Notes under the pieces: generated by a model | Database searches by the model: none | Seen by the model: the letters and a program-made list of their open reading frames with translations, nothing else | Told to the model about the DNA's origin: nothing | Shown here: in pieces, positions 1 to 4,891 of the stretch | Layout: every line of letters starts with the position of its first letter | How positions within the stretch are numbered: position 1 is the first letter of the stretch | Translations under genes and position numbers: made by a program | NCBI GenBank assembly: GCA_937931765.1 | Contig: CALHAO010000111.1 | Coordinates: 1 to 5,286, forward strand | Reading direction: 5' to 3' | DNA length: 5,286 nt | From: an uncultured Thiotrichaceae bacterium | GTDB lineage: Bacteria; Pseudomonadota; Gammaproteobacteria; Thiotrichales; Thiotrichaceae

Positions 1-66
1 GTTGACTACATTGTCGAGCACAGACTTCAAGCCGTTACGTGCTTCGGTGAAAGATACGATTCTCAT
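1..66 (-). CDS. Phd/YefM-family antitoxin, N-terminal fragment (cut by window edge)
   Basis: Reading leftwards from the ATG at 66-64 gives 22 codons, MRIVSFTEARNGLKSVLDNVV and a final N. This is the characteristic start of YefM/Phd type II antitoxins: a short beta strand, then the 'EAR..L..VLD.V' helix of the N-terminal DNA-binding and dimerisation domain. Members of the family bind and neutralise a partner toxin (YoeB/Txe RNase or Doc) through their C-terminus and repress their own operon. An AGAGG ribosome-binding site lies 5 nt upstream (complement of 72-76), which supports this start. A TGTAC half-site at 80-84, just upstream, recalls the TGTACA core of E. coli yefM operators, but a single half-site is weak evidence. 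The C-terminal part and any toxin gene would lie to the left of the window, so the partner cannot be named. Family assignment rests on 22 residues but the motif is distinctive. Confidence 0.8.
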   Translation of the reverse strand, partial: MRIVSFTEARNGLKSVLDNVVN

Positions 67-300
67 TAGAGCCTCTTTATGTACGGTTTAAGGACAAGTT
101 GGAATTTCTTCGATTGGGCCTGCTAGGAGGAACGTATTGGGCAGAACCATTTCTGTTAGCTGCTGACTACGAAAAAGTACACGACTTAATTTTTTTGGTG
201 CAGAACCCATCAAAAAAACGATAGGGTTTGTTAGTCAGATATAGGCTAAGGAAATGCTCGTTTATTTTGAAGTTTTTGGTGGATTTCTACATTTCAGAGA
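67..300. other. Intergenic stretch, no convincing gene
   Basis: This follows the antitoxin start and should hold its promoter, but no clear -35/-10 pair is visible on the minus strand. On the plus strand a 41-codon frame (99-224) opens with TTG behind AAGGA (90-94). Its translation is not recognisable and it may be chance or a gene remnant. A weak AACCC/GGGTT dyad sits at 204-208/224-228. Confidence 0.5.
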
Positions 301-420
301 ATGAAGAGAATCAAAGTAAGTCTTGAAGCCCTCACTGCTGAGCCTTCAATTTCTGAAAAATAGGCAAAATGTATAAATTGGAAAGCTGAACAGGAAGCTG
401 GGTTCATTGGCACAGAGGTA
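301..420 (+). pseudogene. Probable fossil of an IS3-family OrfA (helix-turn-helix transposase subunit)
   Basis: From ATG 301 the frame reads MKRIKVSLEALTAEPSISEK, then TAG at 361-363. In the same frame it continues AKCINWKAEQEAGFIGTE. The first piece resembles the 'FK.KVALEAL.GEKTISELA' start of IS3-family OrfA proteins, and the second resembles the later 'INNWK.E.LEGA..IFG' stretch. The order is right, but the 'YEVHPNQ' turn normally between them is missing, and a stop codon sits at the junction. If the reading is correct, this is a short remnant with an internal deletion, no OrfB and no visible element ends. Similarity was judged by eye over about 40 residues, so confidence is limited. Chance resemblance or another HTH protein remains possible. 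Confidence 0.4.
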
Positions 421-610
421 ATAGTATGGGCGATACCCACATAGAAATTATCAATCTGCATATTAATAATAAAAATAAAAGTGTAACGCTAAAGTGATAA
501 AAAATATGTTATTGAGCTAGCTCATTCTTAAAAAAATAAAAATTTAATTAGAATAATTTATTGATTTATTTTTTAACATAGGTAGAGTTACCGACTAAAT
601 TAACTCTGGG

Positions 611-696
611 CTATAGACTAACTTGATTTTAAACCTTGTGTTCACTTGTACAAGTGATACACAGAAAACCACAAAGCAACAGCATAAAGTCTATAG
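611..696. repeat. Inverted repeat pair enclosing the 637-663 palindrome
   Basis: CTATAGACT at 611-619 is exactly complementary to AGTCTATAG at 688-696. The two arms bracket the inner palindrome, so a transcript on either strand could fold as a closing stem with an inner hairpin. A further pair, TAAACC (630-635) with GGTTTA (699-704), would cross the outer stem as a pseudoknot. Whether this is transcribed is unknown. Confidence 0.4.
637..663. promoter_or_regulatory. Long palindrome, possible operator
   Basis: The centre CACTTGTACAAGTG (643-656) is a perfect 14-bp palindrome. After a 1-2 nt asymmetry it extends on both sides through TGTGT (637-641) and ACACA (659-663). Twelve paired positions about one axis are unlikely by chance in AT-rich DNA. 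It could be a dimeric regulator's operator or an RNA hairpin. It superficially recalls a lux box, which would suit AHL-synthase-like genes, but the lux box is about 20 bp with a gap between its halves, and this spacing does not match. It lies about 245 bases from the first TTG start, far for a simple operator. Confidence 0.4.
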
Positions 697-786
697 GTGG
701 TTTAGATGGAACTTTATTTTTACTTGCAAATAAAGAACTTGAACTTAATAGTTAAGGTTAAAATAGTCTACCCAATACCCCCCTTA

Positions 787-809
787 TAAGTAGAGTGTGA
801 TACTACTTA
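787..809. repeat. 7-bp inverted repeat TAAGTAG/CTACTTA
   Basis: TAAGTAG (787-793) and CTACTTA (803-809) are perfectly complementary across a 9-base spacer, about 100 bases before the first acyltransferase start. It could be an operator or a weak hairpin in the leader. The sequence alone does not say which. Confidence 0.3.
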
Positions 810-894
810 GTACGTGACTTTATCCAACCAGGCATTTATACCCAGTATAAAATACTTTAACGTTATGCAGTGAGATAATGAAGTTTGAAGCGAT

Positions 895-901
895 AAAGGA
901 G
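895..901 (+). promoter_or_regulatory. Ribosome-binding site fixing the TTG start of copy 1
   Basis: AAAGGAG lies 5 nt before TTG 907-909. The gene's frame is closed by TGA at 886-888, so no upstream in-frame ATG or GTG is available, and the next in-frame ATG is codon 122. TTG is therefore the only sensible direct start. Confidence 0.75.
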
Positions 902-906
902 CTACT

Positions 907-1524
907 TTGCTTACCAAAAAATATGACTACCATAGAGTAGTTACAGAGCCTGATAGACAAGAAATATACAAACTCCGTTATGAGGCTTACCTTAAAGAAG
1001 GCATTATCGAGAGAAACTCTCTAGAAATATTAACTGACGAATTTGATAATGCTGGCAATTTCAAACTATATGGATTCTATGAACACGGGCTTTTAATAGG
1101 CTCATTCAGAATACACATTATCAAAACTGAAACTTGCACCTCCCCCGCCAGGTCAGTTTTTCCTAAGGAAATAGGTGCTTATTTAGAAAAAGGTAAGACA
1201 ATCGTTGAGCCAAGTAGATTCACTCTAAAAAGAGATAATAATGGTAATCGGGAGCGCCTAATTAACTTAATGAAAATTCCATTCGTTGCGGCACAGATAT
1301 ATCAAGCAGATATTGTGGCAGTTATAGTAAGACGTGAACATATGAAACTCTACAAAAGACTTTTCTACGGAGTAGAAGTGGCAGAGCCAAAACCATACCC
1401 AATGGCGCTTTTACCTTGTGGCTTAATGGTTTCTGAATTCAAGAAAAATGAGTTAAATATACTTGAGCTTGTACCTGAATTTAGAACAGCAAGTGAAACA
1501 ATGTCGGAATTATTTAATTTTTAA
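907..1524 (+). CDS. FeeM/AHL-synthase-like N-acyltransferase, array copy 1
   Basis: This 205-residue protein is probably a cytoplasmic GNAT-fold enzyme related to N-acyl amino acid synthase FeeM and to LuxI-type AHL synthases. Such enzymes move an acyl chain from acyl-ACP (or acyl-CoA) to an amino acceptor. By-eye alignment to LuxI puts the conserved positions in register: 'KLRYEAY' with R24 and Y28 (LuxI R24, F28), 'DEFD' with D44 and D47 (D45, D48), 'GSFRI' with R68 (R69), and 'EPSRF' with E101 and R104 (E97, R100). The length of about 200 residues fits both families. No signal peptide or membrane segment is visible. The start is TTG with AAAGGAG 5 nt upstream. This copy keeps the most canonical E-x-x-R motif. 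No luxR-type gene is visible in the window. AHL synthase, FeeM-like lipoamino acid synthase or another acyl transferase all remain possible, and the acyl acceptor cannot be predicted. Confidence 0.75.
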   Translation: MLTKKYDYHRVVTEPDRQEIYKLRYEAYLKEGIIERNSLEILTDEFDNAGNFKLYGFYEHGLLIGSFRIHIIKTETCTSPARSVFPKEIGAYLEKGKTIVEPSRFTLKRDNNGNRERLINLMKIPFVAAQIYQADIVAVIVRREHMKLYKRLFYGVEVAEPKPYPMALLPCGLMVSEFKKNELNILELVPEFRTASETMSELFNF

Positions 1525-1528
1525 TATT

Positions 1529-1557
1529 TTGAATTCAACGAAATTTAGCTCTATATT
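1529..1557 (+). promoter_or_regulatory. Candidate sigma70 promoter for copy 2
   Basis: TTGAAT (1529-1534) and TATATT (1552-1557) are separated by exactly 17 bp, close to TTGACA-N17-TATAAT. It would start transcription near 1564, leaving an untranslated leader of about 85 nt that contains both spacer hairpins. The spacer before copy 3 keeps the -10 (2286-2291) but has a poorer -35 (TTTAAT, 2263-2268). In AT-rich DNA such matches arise by chance, so read-through from copy 1 is equally possible. Confidence 0.3.
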
Positions 1558-1584
1558 CGTTAAAAACCAGCGTCATTGAACTAA

Positions 1585-1597
1585 CGTGCATAGCGCG
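1585..1597 (+). repeat. GC-rich short hairpin in the spacer (copy 1-2)
   Basis: CGTGC and GCGCG can pair around a 3-base ATA loop, with one G-U pair. The same sequence recurs before copy 3 at 2319-2331. There is no following T-run, so it is not a factor-independent terminator. It is one of the few GC-rich patches in the array. Confidence 0.3.
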
Positions 1598-1605
1598 GAA
1601 CTATT

Positions 1606-1628
1606 AACATCATTTTAATAATGATGTT
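1606..1628 (+). repeat. 9-bp inverted repeat just upstream of the copy 2 RBS
   Basis: AACATCATT (1606-1614) pairs perfectly with AATGATGTT (1620-1628) around a 5-base loop, ending 9 nt before the AAAGGA ribosome-binding site. It could fold in the mRNA leader or serve as an operator. An identical element precedes copy 3. Copy 1 lacks the left arm. Confidence 0.55.
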
Positions 1629-1637
1629 TGAAGCAAT

Positions 1638-1643
1638 AAAGGA
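1638..1643 (+). promoter_or_regulatory. Ribosome-binding site fixing the TTG start of copy 2
   Basis: AAAGGA lies 6 nt before TTG 1650-1652. The frame is closed upstream by TGA at 1629-1631, so TTG is the only direct start. It differs from copy 1 by ending GGAA instead of GGAG. Confidence 0.75.
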
Positions 1644-1649
1644 ACTACT

Positions 1650-2267
1650 TTGCTTACCAAAAAATATAGCTACCGTAGAGTAGTTACAGAGCCTGATAGA
1701 CAAGAAATATACAAACTCCGTTATGAGGTTTACCTTAAAGAGGGTGCTATCGAGAAGAGTTCTCTAGAAATTTTCACTGACGAATTTGATAATACTGGTA
1801 ATTTCAAACTATATGGGTTTTACGAGTATGGGCTTTTAATAGGTTCATTCAGAATACACATTCTCAAAACTGAAACTTGCATCTCTCCTGCTAGGTCAGT
1901 CTTCCCTAAGGAAATAGGTGCTTATTTAGCACAGGGCAAGACAATCATTGACCCAAATAGATTTACTCTAAAAAGAGGTAATAATGGTAATCGAGAGCGC
2001 CTTATTAATTTAATGAAAATCCCATTCGCCGTTGCGCAAATATATCAAGCAGATATTGTGACAGCTACAGCAAGACGTGAACATATGAGACTCTACAAAA
2101 GACTTTTCTACGGAGTAGAAGTAGCAGAACCAAAACTATACCCAACAATGCTTTTGCCTCATGGTTTAATGGTTTCTGAATTCAAGAGAAATGAGTTAAA
2201 TATACTTGAACTTGTACCTGAATTTAGAACAGCAAGTGAAACGATGTCGGAATTGTTTGATTTTTAA
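1650..2267 (+). CDS. FeeM/AHL-synthase-like N-acyltransferase, array copy 2
   Basis: A 205-residue paralogue of the preceding gene: I count about 30 substitutions (about 85% identity) and no gaps. R24, Y28, D44, D47 and R68 are kept. The motif that is EPSRF in copy 1 is DPNRF here, so the position matching the catalytic-region glutamate of LuxI is aspartate, while R104 is retained. Two patches differ sharply from copy 1: residues 138-141 (TATA instead of AVIV) and 163-171 (LYPTMLLPH instead of PYPMALLPC). The last 25 or so residues are nearly identical. Because E/D is a mild change and the frame is intact, I expect an active enzyme, perhaps with altered acyl or acceptor preference. It lies 125 bases after copy 1 and could be co-transcribed or use the spacer promoter candidate. 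TTG start with AAAGGA. Confidence 0.75.
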   Translation: MLTKKYSYRRVVTEPDRQEIYKLRYEVYLKEGAIEKSSLEIFTDEFDNTGNFKLYGFYEYGLLIGSFRIHILKTETCISPARSVFPKEIGAYLAQGKTIIDPNRFTLKRGNNGNRERLINLMKIPFAVAQIYQADIVTATARREHMRLYKRLFYGVEVAEPKLYPTMLLPHGLMVSEFKRNELNILELVPEFRTASETMSELFDF

Positions 2268-2339
2268 TTCAATAGAATTTGGCTTTATATTCGTTAAAAA
2301 CCAGCGTCAGTGAACTAACGTGCATAGCGCGGAACTATT

Positions 2340-2362
2340 AACATCATTTTAATAATGATGTT
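2340..2362 (+). repeat. 9-bp inverted repeat just upstream of the copy 3 RBS
   Basis: Identical to the 1606-1628 element: AACATCATT and AATGATGTT around a 5-base loop, ending 9 nt before AAAGGA at 2372-2377. Confidence 0.55.
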
Positions 2363-2371
2363 TGAAGCAAT

Positions 2372-2377
2372 AAAGGA
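2372..2377 (+). promoter_or_regulatory. Ribosome-binding site fixing the TTG start of copy 3
   Basis: AAAGGA lies 6 nt before TTG 2384-2386, with an in-frame TGA at 2363-2365 excluding any upstream start. The arrangement is the same as in copy 2. Confidence 0.75.
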
Positions 2378-2383
2378 ACTACT

Positions 2384-3001
2384 TTGCTTACCAAAAAATA
2401 TGACTACCGTAGAGCAGTTACAGATTCTGATAAACAAGAAATATACAAACTCCGTTATGAGGTTTACCTTAAAGAGGGTGCTATCAAGAAAAACTCTCTA
2501 GGAATAATAACTGATGAATTCGATAATATTGGTAATTTTGAAATATATGGATTCTACGAGCATGGAATTTTAATAGGTTCGTTCAGAATACACATTCTCA
2601 GAACTGAAGCTTGCACCTCTCCCGCCAAGTCAGCTTTTCCTAAAGAAATAGGTTCTTATTTAGCACAAGACAAGATAATAATTGATCCAAGTAAATTAAC
2701 TTTAAAAAGAGATGATAATGGTAATAGGGAGCGTCTAATTAATTTAATGATAATACCATTAGTCGCTGCACAGATGTATCAAGCAGATATTGTAACAGCT
2801 ACAGCAAGACGTAAACATATGAGGCTCTATAAAAGGCTTTTCTACGGAATAGAAGTGGCAGAACCAAAAATATGGTCAACAATGCTTTTACCTCATGGTT
2901 TAATGGTTTCTGAATTCAAGAAAAATGAGCTAAATATACTTGAACTTGTACCTGAATTTAGAACAGCAAGTGAAACAATGTCGGAATTGTTTCACTTTTA
3001 A
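2384..3001 (+). CDS. FeeM/AHL-synthase-like N-acyltransferase, array copy 3 (divergent motif)
   Basis: The third 205-residue paralogue differs from copy 2 at about 39 positions (about 81% identity), again without gaps. R24, Y28, D44, D47 and R68 remain. However, the segment matching LuxI E97-x-x-R100 has become DPSKL: D101, K104 and L105 replace the E, R and F of copy 1. This is the only copy to lose the arginine. Other non-conservative changes cluster nearby (G96 to D, T98 to I) and at residues 163-165 (IWS). The frame and the C-terminal block are intact, so the gene looks maintained. It may have altered specificity, reduced activity or a regulatory role; sequence alone cannot decide. TTG start with AAAGGA 6 nt upstream. 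A fourth family member starts 34 bases after its stop. Confidence 0.72.
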   Translation: MLTKKYDYRRAVTDSDKQEIYKLRYEVYLKEGAIKKNSLGIITDEFDNIGNFEIYGFYEHGILIGSFRIHILRTEACTSPAKSAFPKEIGSYLAQDKIIIDPSKLTLKRDDNGNRERLINLMIIPLVAAQMYQADIVTATARRKHMRLYKRLFYGIEVAEPKIWSTMLLPHGLMVSEFKKNELNILELVPEFRTASETMSELFHF

Positions 3002-3034
3002 TTCAACATATAGAAACATAGGATTGCAAATTTC

Positions 3035-3181
3035 GTGTACGTTACAACCGACAAAGAGAAAAAAGAGGCATATAGGCTTCGTTATCAAATTTATTGCGAA
3101 GCCATGGAACTTGAATCGCCTTATTCAGATCACGAATTAAGAGAACTACAAGACCCTGCAAGCGTTCACGCTGATTTATAA
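3035..3181 (+). pseudogene. Fourth FeeM/AHL-synthase-like gene, truncated by the IS66 element
   Basis: From GTG 3035 the frame reads VYVTTDKEKKEAYRLRYQIY and continues CEAMELESPYSDHELRELQD. It aligns without gaps to the N-terminus of the array proteins: 'EAYRLRYQIYC' matches 'EIYKLRYEAYL', including the arginine equivalent to R24. About 41 codons are genuine. At 3158 the IS left end begins, and the frame runs 7 more codons to TAA 3179-3181. The true start is uncertain: an AGGA (3020-3023) lies 11 nt before GTG, a little far, and an ATT codon at 3023 is nearer but rare. It is much more divergent than copies 1-3, so it is an older relative and not a fourth repeat unit. I see no 3' remainder after the IS. 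The peptide, if made, would lack most of the enzyme. Confidence 0.7.
3158..3170 (+). repeat. IS66 left terminal inverted repeat
   Basis: GCAAGCGTTCACG is complementary to the right end except at its second base. It interrupts the fourth acyltransferase gene. Confidence 0.8.
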
Positions 3182-3223
3182 CAGTTTTTTGCGAACTTCC
3201 CAGATTTGTTCTATATTTAAACA

Positions 3224-4714
3224 ATGCACTTTCCTGAACGTCCCGCACAACCACTGACACTAAAAGCTGCCCAACAACAGCTCGACGAGTGCTGGGCGAT
3301 CATCGAGTCATTCAAAACACTTCATCAGGAGCATGAGCAACTGAAACGTGATTTTGCCGACCTTGCTCAACGGCTGGATGACGTAGTTGAGCAGATGGGA
3401 CACTCTTCCCGCAACAGCTCAAAGCCACCTTCTTCTGATAGCCCGGAACAAAAAGCTAAACGCCCACGCCAACGAAAAGCCAGCCCCCGCAACAAGGGCG
3501 GGCAACCGGGACACACAAAACACGAACGTGCTCTAGTGCCTGAAGATGAAGTCGATGTGATCGAACAGTATTTTCCGCATGAGCGGTGCGGCTGTGGCGG
3601 TTCAGTTGAAATGGCTGAGCAACCTCGCTGTCGTCATCAAATATTTGATATTCCCCCCACTAAAATGAGGGTGACAGAACATCAGTTCTATCAAGGAACC
3701 TGCACGGGTTGTGGTCAGCTGCATAACAGCCATTGGCCTGACTGGCTGCCCAGTGGACAAATGGGGCCGGGCCTGATTGGCTGGATCGGTACACTCAGTG
3801 GCCAATATCGCCTCTCCATCCGGCAGATTAACAGTCTACTGCTGGAAATGTGTCAAACCACTTTCAGTATCGGAGCCATCAGTAAAGCACAAGGGTATCT
3901 GGCTGACTGGATGGAAAAACCTCATCAGCAAGTCGGTGAGTACATCCGGCAGCAAGATGTGACGCATGCTGACGAGACCCGTCACGTCCATAAACACAGT
4001 CGTCACGCCTATTGGATGTGGACATTGGTCAGTGGTCCCTTCTGTTTTTTCATGACACATTTTTCACGGGGAAAGCAGGCAGCTAATGAAATGCTGGGTG
4101 AATTCTCCGGCTACCTGATCACCGATCATTATGTCGGTTACAACGATTATCCACGGGAAAAACGCCAACTATGTTGGGCGCACCTAATACGTCATTTCAT
4201 TGACATCAGCGGACGGCGCGGACAGGCGGGTGCTATTGGAAAACGCCTGCTCTTATTAAGCTGGGTGATTTTTCGTACCCGACACCGTTTTGATAAAAAC
4301 CCCGATCAGGAGGTCATTTACCGCCGTCGCATGCAGCGTCTGCGGCGAAGTTTTCGAGCCACGCTGGAAAAGGGAGAGCAGCTCAATCCGCTGATGGCCA
4401 AACGCACCCGAAATCAATGTATCCATCTGTTGAAAGATGAAGATATGGCATGGACTTTCCTGAAAGACATTAGGATACCACTGACCAACAACCTGGCTGA
4501 GTCGGCGCTGCGCCCTTATGTGATTTGGCGAAAAATAAGCTTCTCCTCCCAATCATTACAGGGGCTTCGATTCAGGCCGATGGTGCTGACATTAACCGGC
4601 ACGGCCAGGCAACTTGGCATCAGCAGTTTGGCCATGATGCGGGCGATTAGTGAGCAAGGGCTGGCGGGTAAACCGATTACTTTTCAATTTCCATTTGACC
4701 ACAGGCTGCCTTGA
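3224..4714 (+). CDS. tnpC: IS66-family transposase (TnpC type)
   Basis: A 496-residue, full-length DDE transposase that catalyses movement of the surrounding element. In order: an N-terminal coiled-coil-like helix (about 15-58); the family signature 'SSRNSSKPPSSDSPEQK' (61-77) with a basic stretch and 'KGGQPGH' (91-97); a zinc-finger-like region with C122, C124, C160 and C163; and the catalytic core. The likely triad is D250 in 'HADETRHV', D301 in 'LITDHYVGY' and E426 in 'TNNLAESALRP', the last followed by the typical 'WRKISFSSQS' block. No frameshift or internal stop is present, so it may be active. ATG 3224 lacks a recognisable Shine-Dalgarno sequence, so translation may be weak, as is common for transposases. 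It ends 29 bases before the right IS terminus. Confidence 0.95.
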   Translation: MHFPERPAQPLTLKAAQQQLDECWAIIESFKTLHQEHEQLKRDFADLAQRLDDVVEQMGHSSRNSSKPPSSDSPEQKAKRPRQRKASPRNKGGQPGHTKHERALVPEDEVDVIEQYFPHERCGCGGSVEMAEQPRCRHQIFDIPPTKMRVTEHQFYQGTCTGCGQLHNSHWPDWLPSGQMGPGLIGWIGTLSGQYRLSIRQINSLLLEMCQTTFSIGAISKAQGYLADWMEKPHQQVGEYIRQQDVTHADETRHVHKHSRHAYWMWTLVSGPFCFFMTHFSRGKQAANEMLGEFSGYLITDHYVGYNDYPREKRQLCWAHLIRHFIDISGRRGQAGAIGKRLLLLSWVIFRTRHRFDKNPDQEVIYRRRMQRLRRSFRATLEKGEQLNPLMAKRTRNQCIHLLKDEDMAWTFLKDIRIPLTNNLAESALRPYVIWRKISFSSQSLQGLRFRPMVLTLTGTARQLGISSLAMMRAISEQGLAGKPITFQFPFDHRLP

Positions 4715-4730
4715 AGCCCTCTGTTTATGC

Positions 4731-4743
4731 CGTGAACGCTTAC
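4731..4743 (-). repeat. IS66 right terminal inverted repeat
   Basis: Read on the minus strand this is GTAAGCGTTCACG, the canonical IS66-type end and the partner of 3158-3170. Confidence 0.8.
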
Positions 4744-4891
4744 ACTCACTGGTGCATTTTTCGAGGCGGTAATGTAGGGCATTGATTGTTAGGGTGACAT
4801 TTTGGGCCAAGCACAAGAACTCCTATTAGCACTAATTATTTATTATAATTTGTGCATAAGGTCTACAAAATTTGACCCGCAAAAAGTAAAA
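4744..4891. other. Intergenic stretch between IS66 and the DUF1566 gene
   Basis: These 148 bases become AT-rich after about 4828. I find no plausible gene, no continuation of the interrupted acyltransferase and no strong hairpin with T-run that could terminate the convergent DUF1566 transcript. Confidence 0.5.

Larger units (their letters stand above)
425..877. other. AT-rich leader region without a gene, rich in dyad symmetries
   Basis: About 450 bases upstream of the first acyltransferase gene show no plausible coding frame. The base composition is strongly AT-biased, especially at 460-600. Several inverted repeats are visible: TGAGCTAGCTCA (513-524); a 9-bp outer pair CTATAGACT/AGTCTATAG (611-619 and 688-696) enclosing a longer dyad (637-663); CTTAA/TTAAG (744-748 and 752-756); and TAAGTAG/CTACTTA (787-793 and 803-809). 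This is the natural place for the array's first promoter and its control sites, or for a structured RNA. No standard promoter stands out. TTGAAC (739-744) followed 17 bases later by AATAGT (762-767) is a weak candidate. Confidence 0.5.
875..3006 (+). repeat. Three-unit tandem gene duplication
   Basis: Three head-to-tail units each contain one 205-codon gene. Starts are 743 and 734 bases apart; the 9-base difference lies in the spacers. Homology of unit 1 to the others begins at about 875, just before the overlapping ATG. Unit 3 stays homologous to unit 2 only as far as about 3006, so the 117-125-base spacer is present twice, not three times. The coding regions have diverged well beyond sequencing noise without indels, so this is an established array under selection and not a fresh duplication. 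Confidence 0.95.
3158..4743 (+). mobile_element. IS66-family insertion sequence, single-ORF type
   Basis: The element is about 1586 bp. Its ends are GCAAGCGTTCACG at the left (3158-3170) and the complement of GTAAGCGTTCACG at the right (4731-4743), matching at 12 of 13 positions. GTAAGCG is typical of IS66-family termini; the left end has one T-to-C change. It carries only the large transposase, without TnpA and TnpB, as in the ISBst12-like subgroup. IS66 elements normally leave 8-bp target duplications. Here the flanks AAGACCCT (3150-3157) and ACTCACTG (4744-4751) do not match, suggesting a later deletion or recombination at one end. It is richer in GC than the array it interrupts, consistent with independent arrival. 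Confidence 0.85.

Noticed and set aside
99..224. 41-codon frame with TTG start and AAGGA
   Set aside because: The translation is unrecognisable and short, and a single weak start signal is not enough to call a gene.
643..656. LuxR-type lux box
   Set aside because: The palindrome has no gap between its halves and lacks the ACCTGT/ACAGGT arms. No luxR homologue is visible in the window.
1559..1608. Integron attC-like site, suggested by repeated spacers beginning GTTAA and ending TTAAC
   Set aside because: attC sites read RYYYAAC then GTTRRRY with a long internal stem. Here the order is GTT...AAC and there is no matching internal pairing.
2940..3140. 66-codon plus-strand frame overlapping the end of copy 3
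   Set aside because: It is a shadow frame across the end of copy 3 and the start of the truncated fourth gene, both of which are supported by homology in another frame.
3256..4816. Several minus-strand and alternative-frame open frames inside the IS66 transposase
   Set aside because: They are shadows of the transposase and have no recognisable motifs or start signals.
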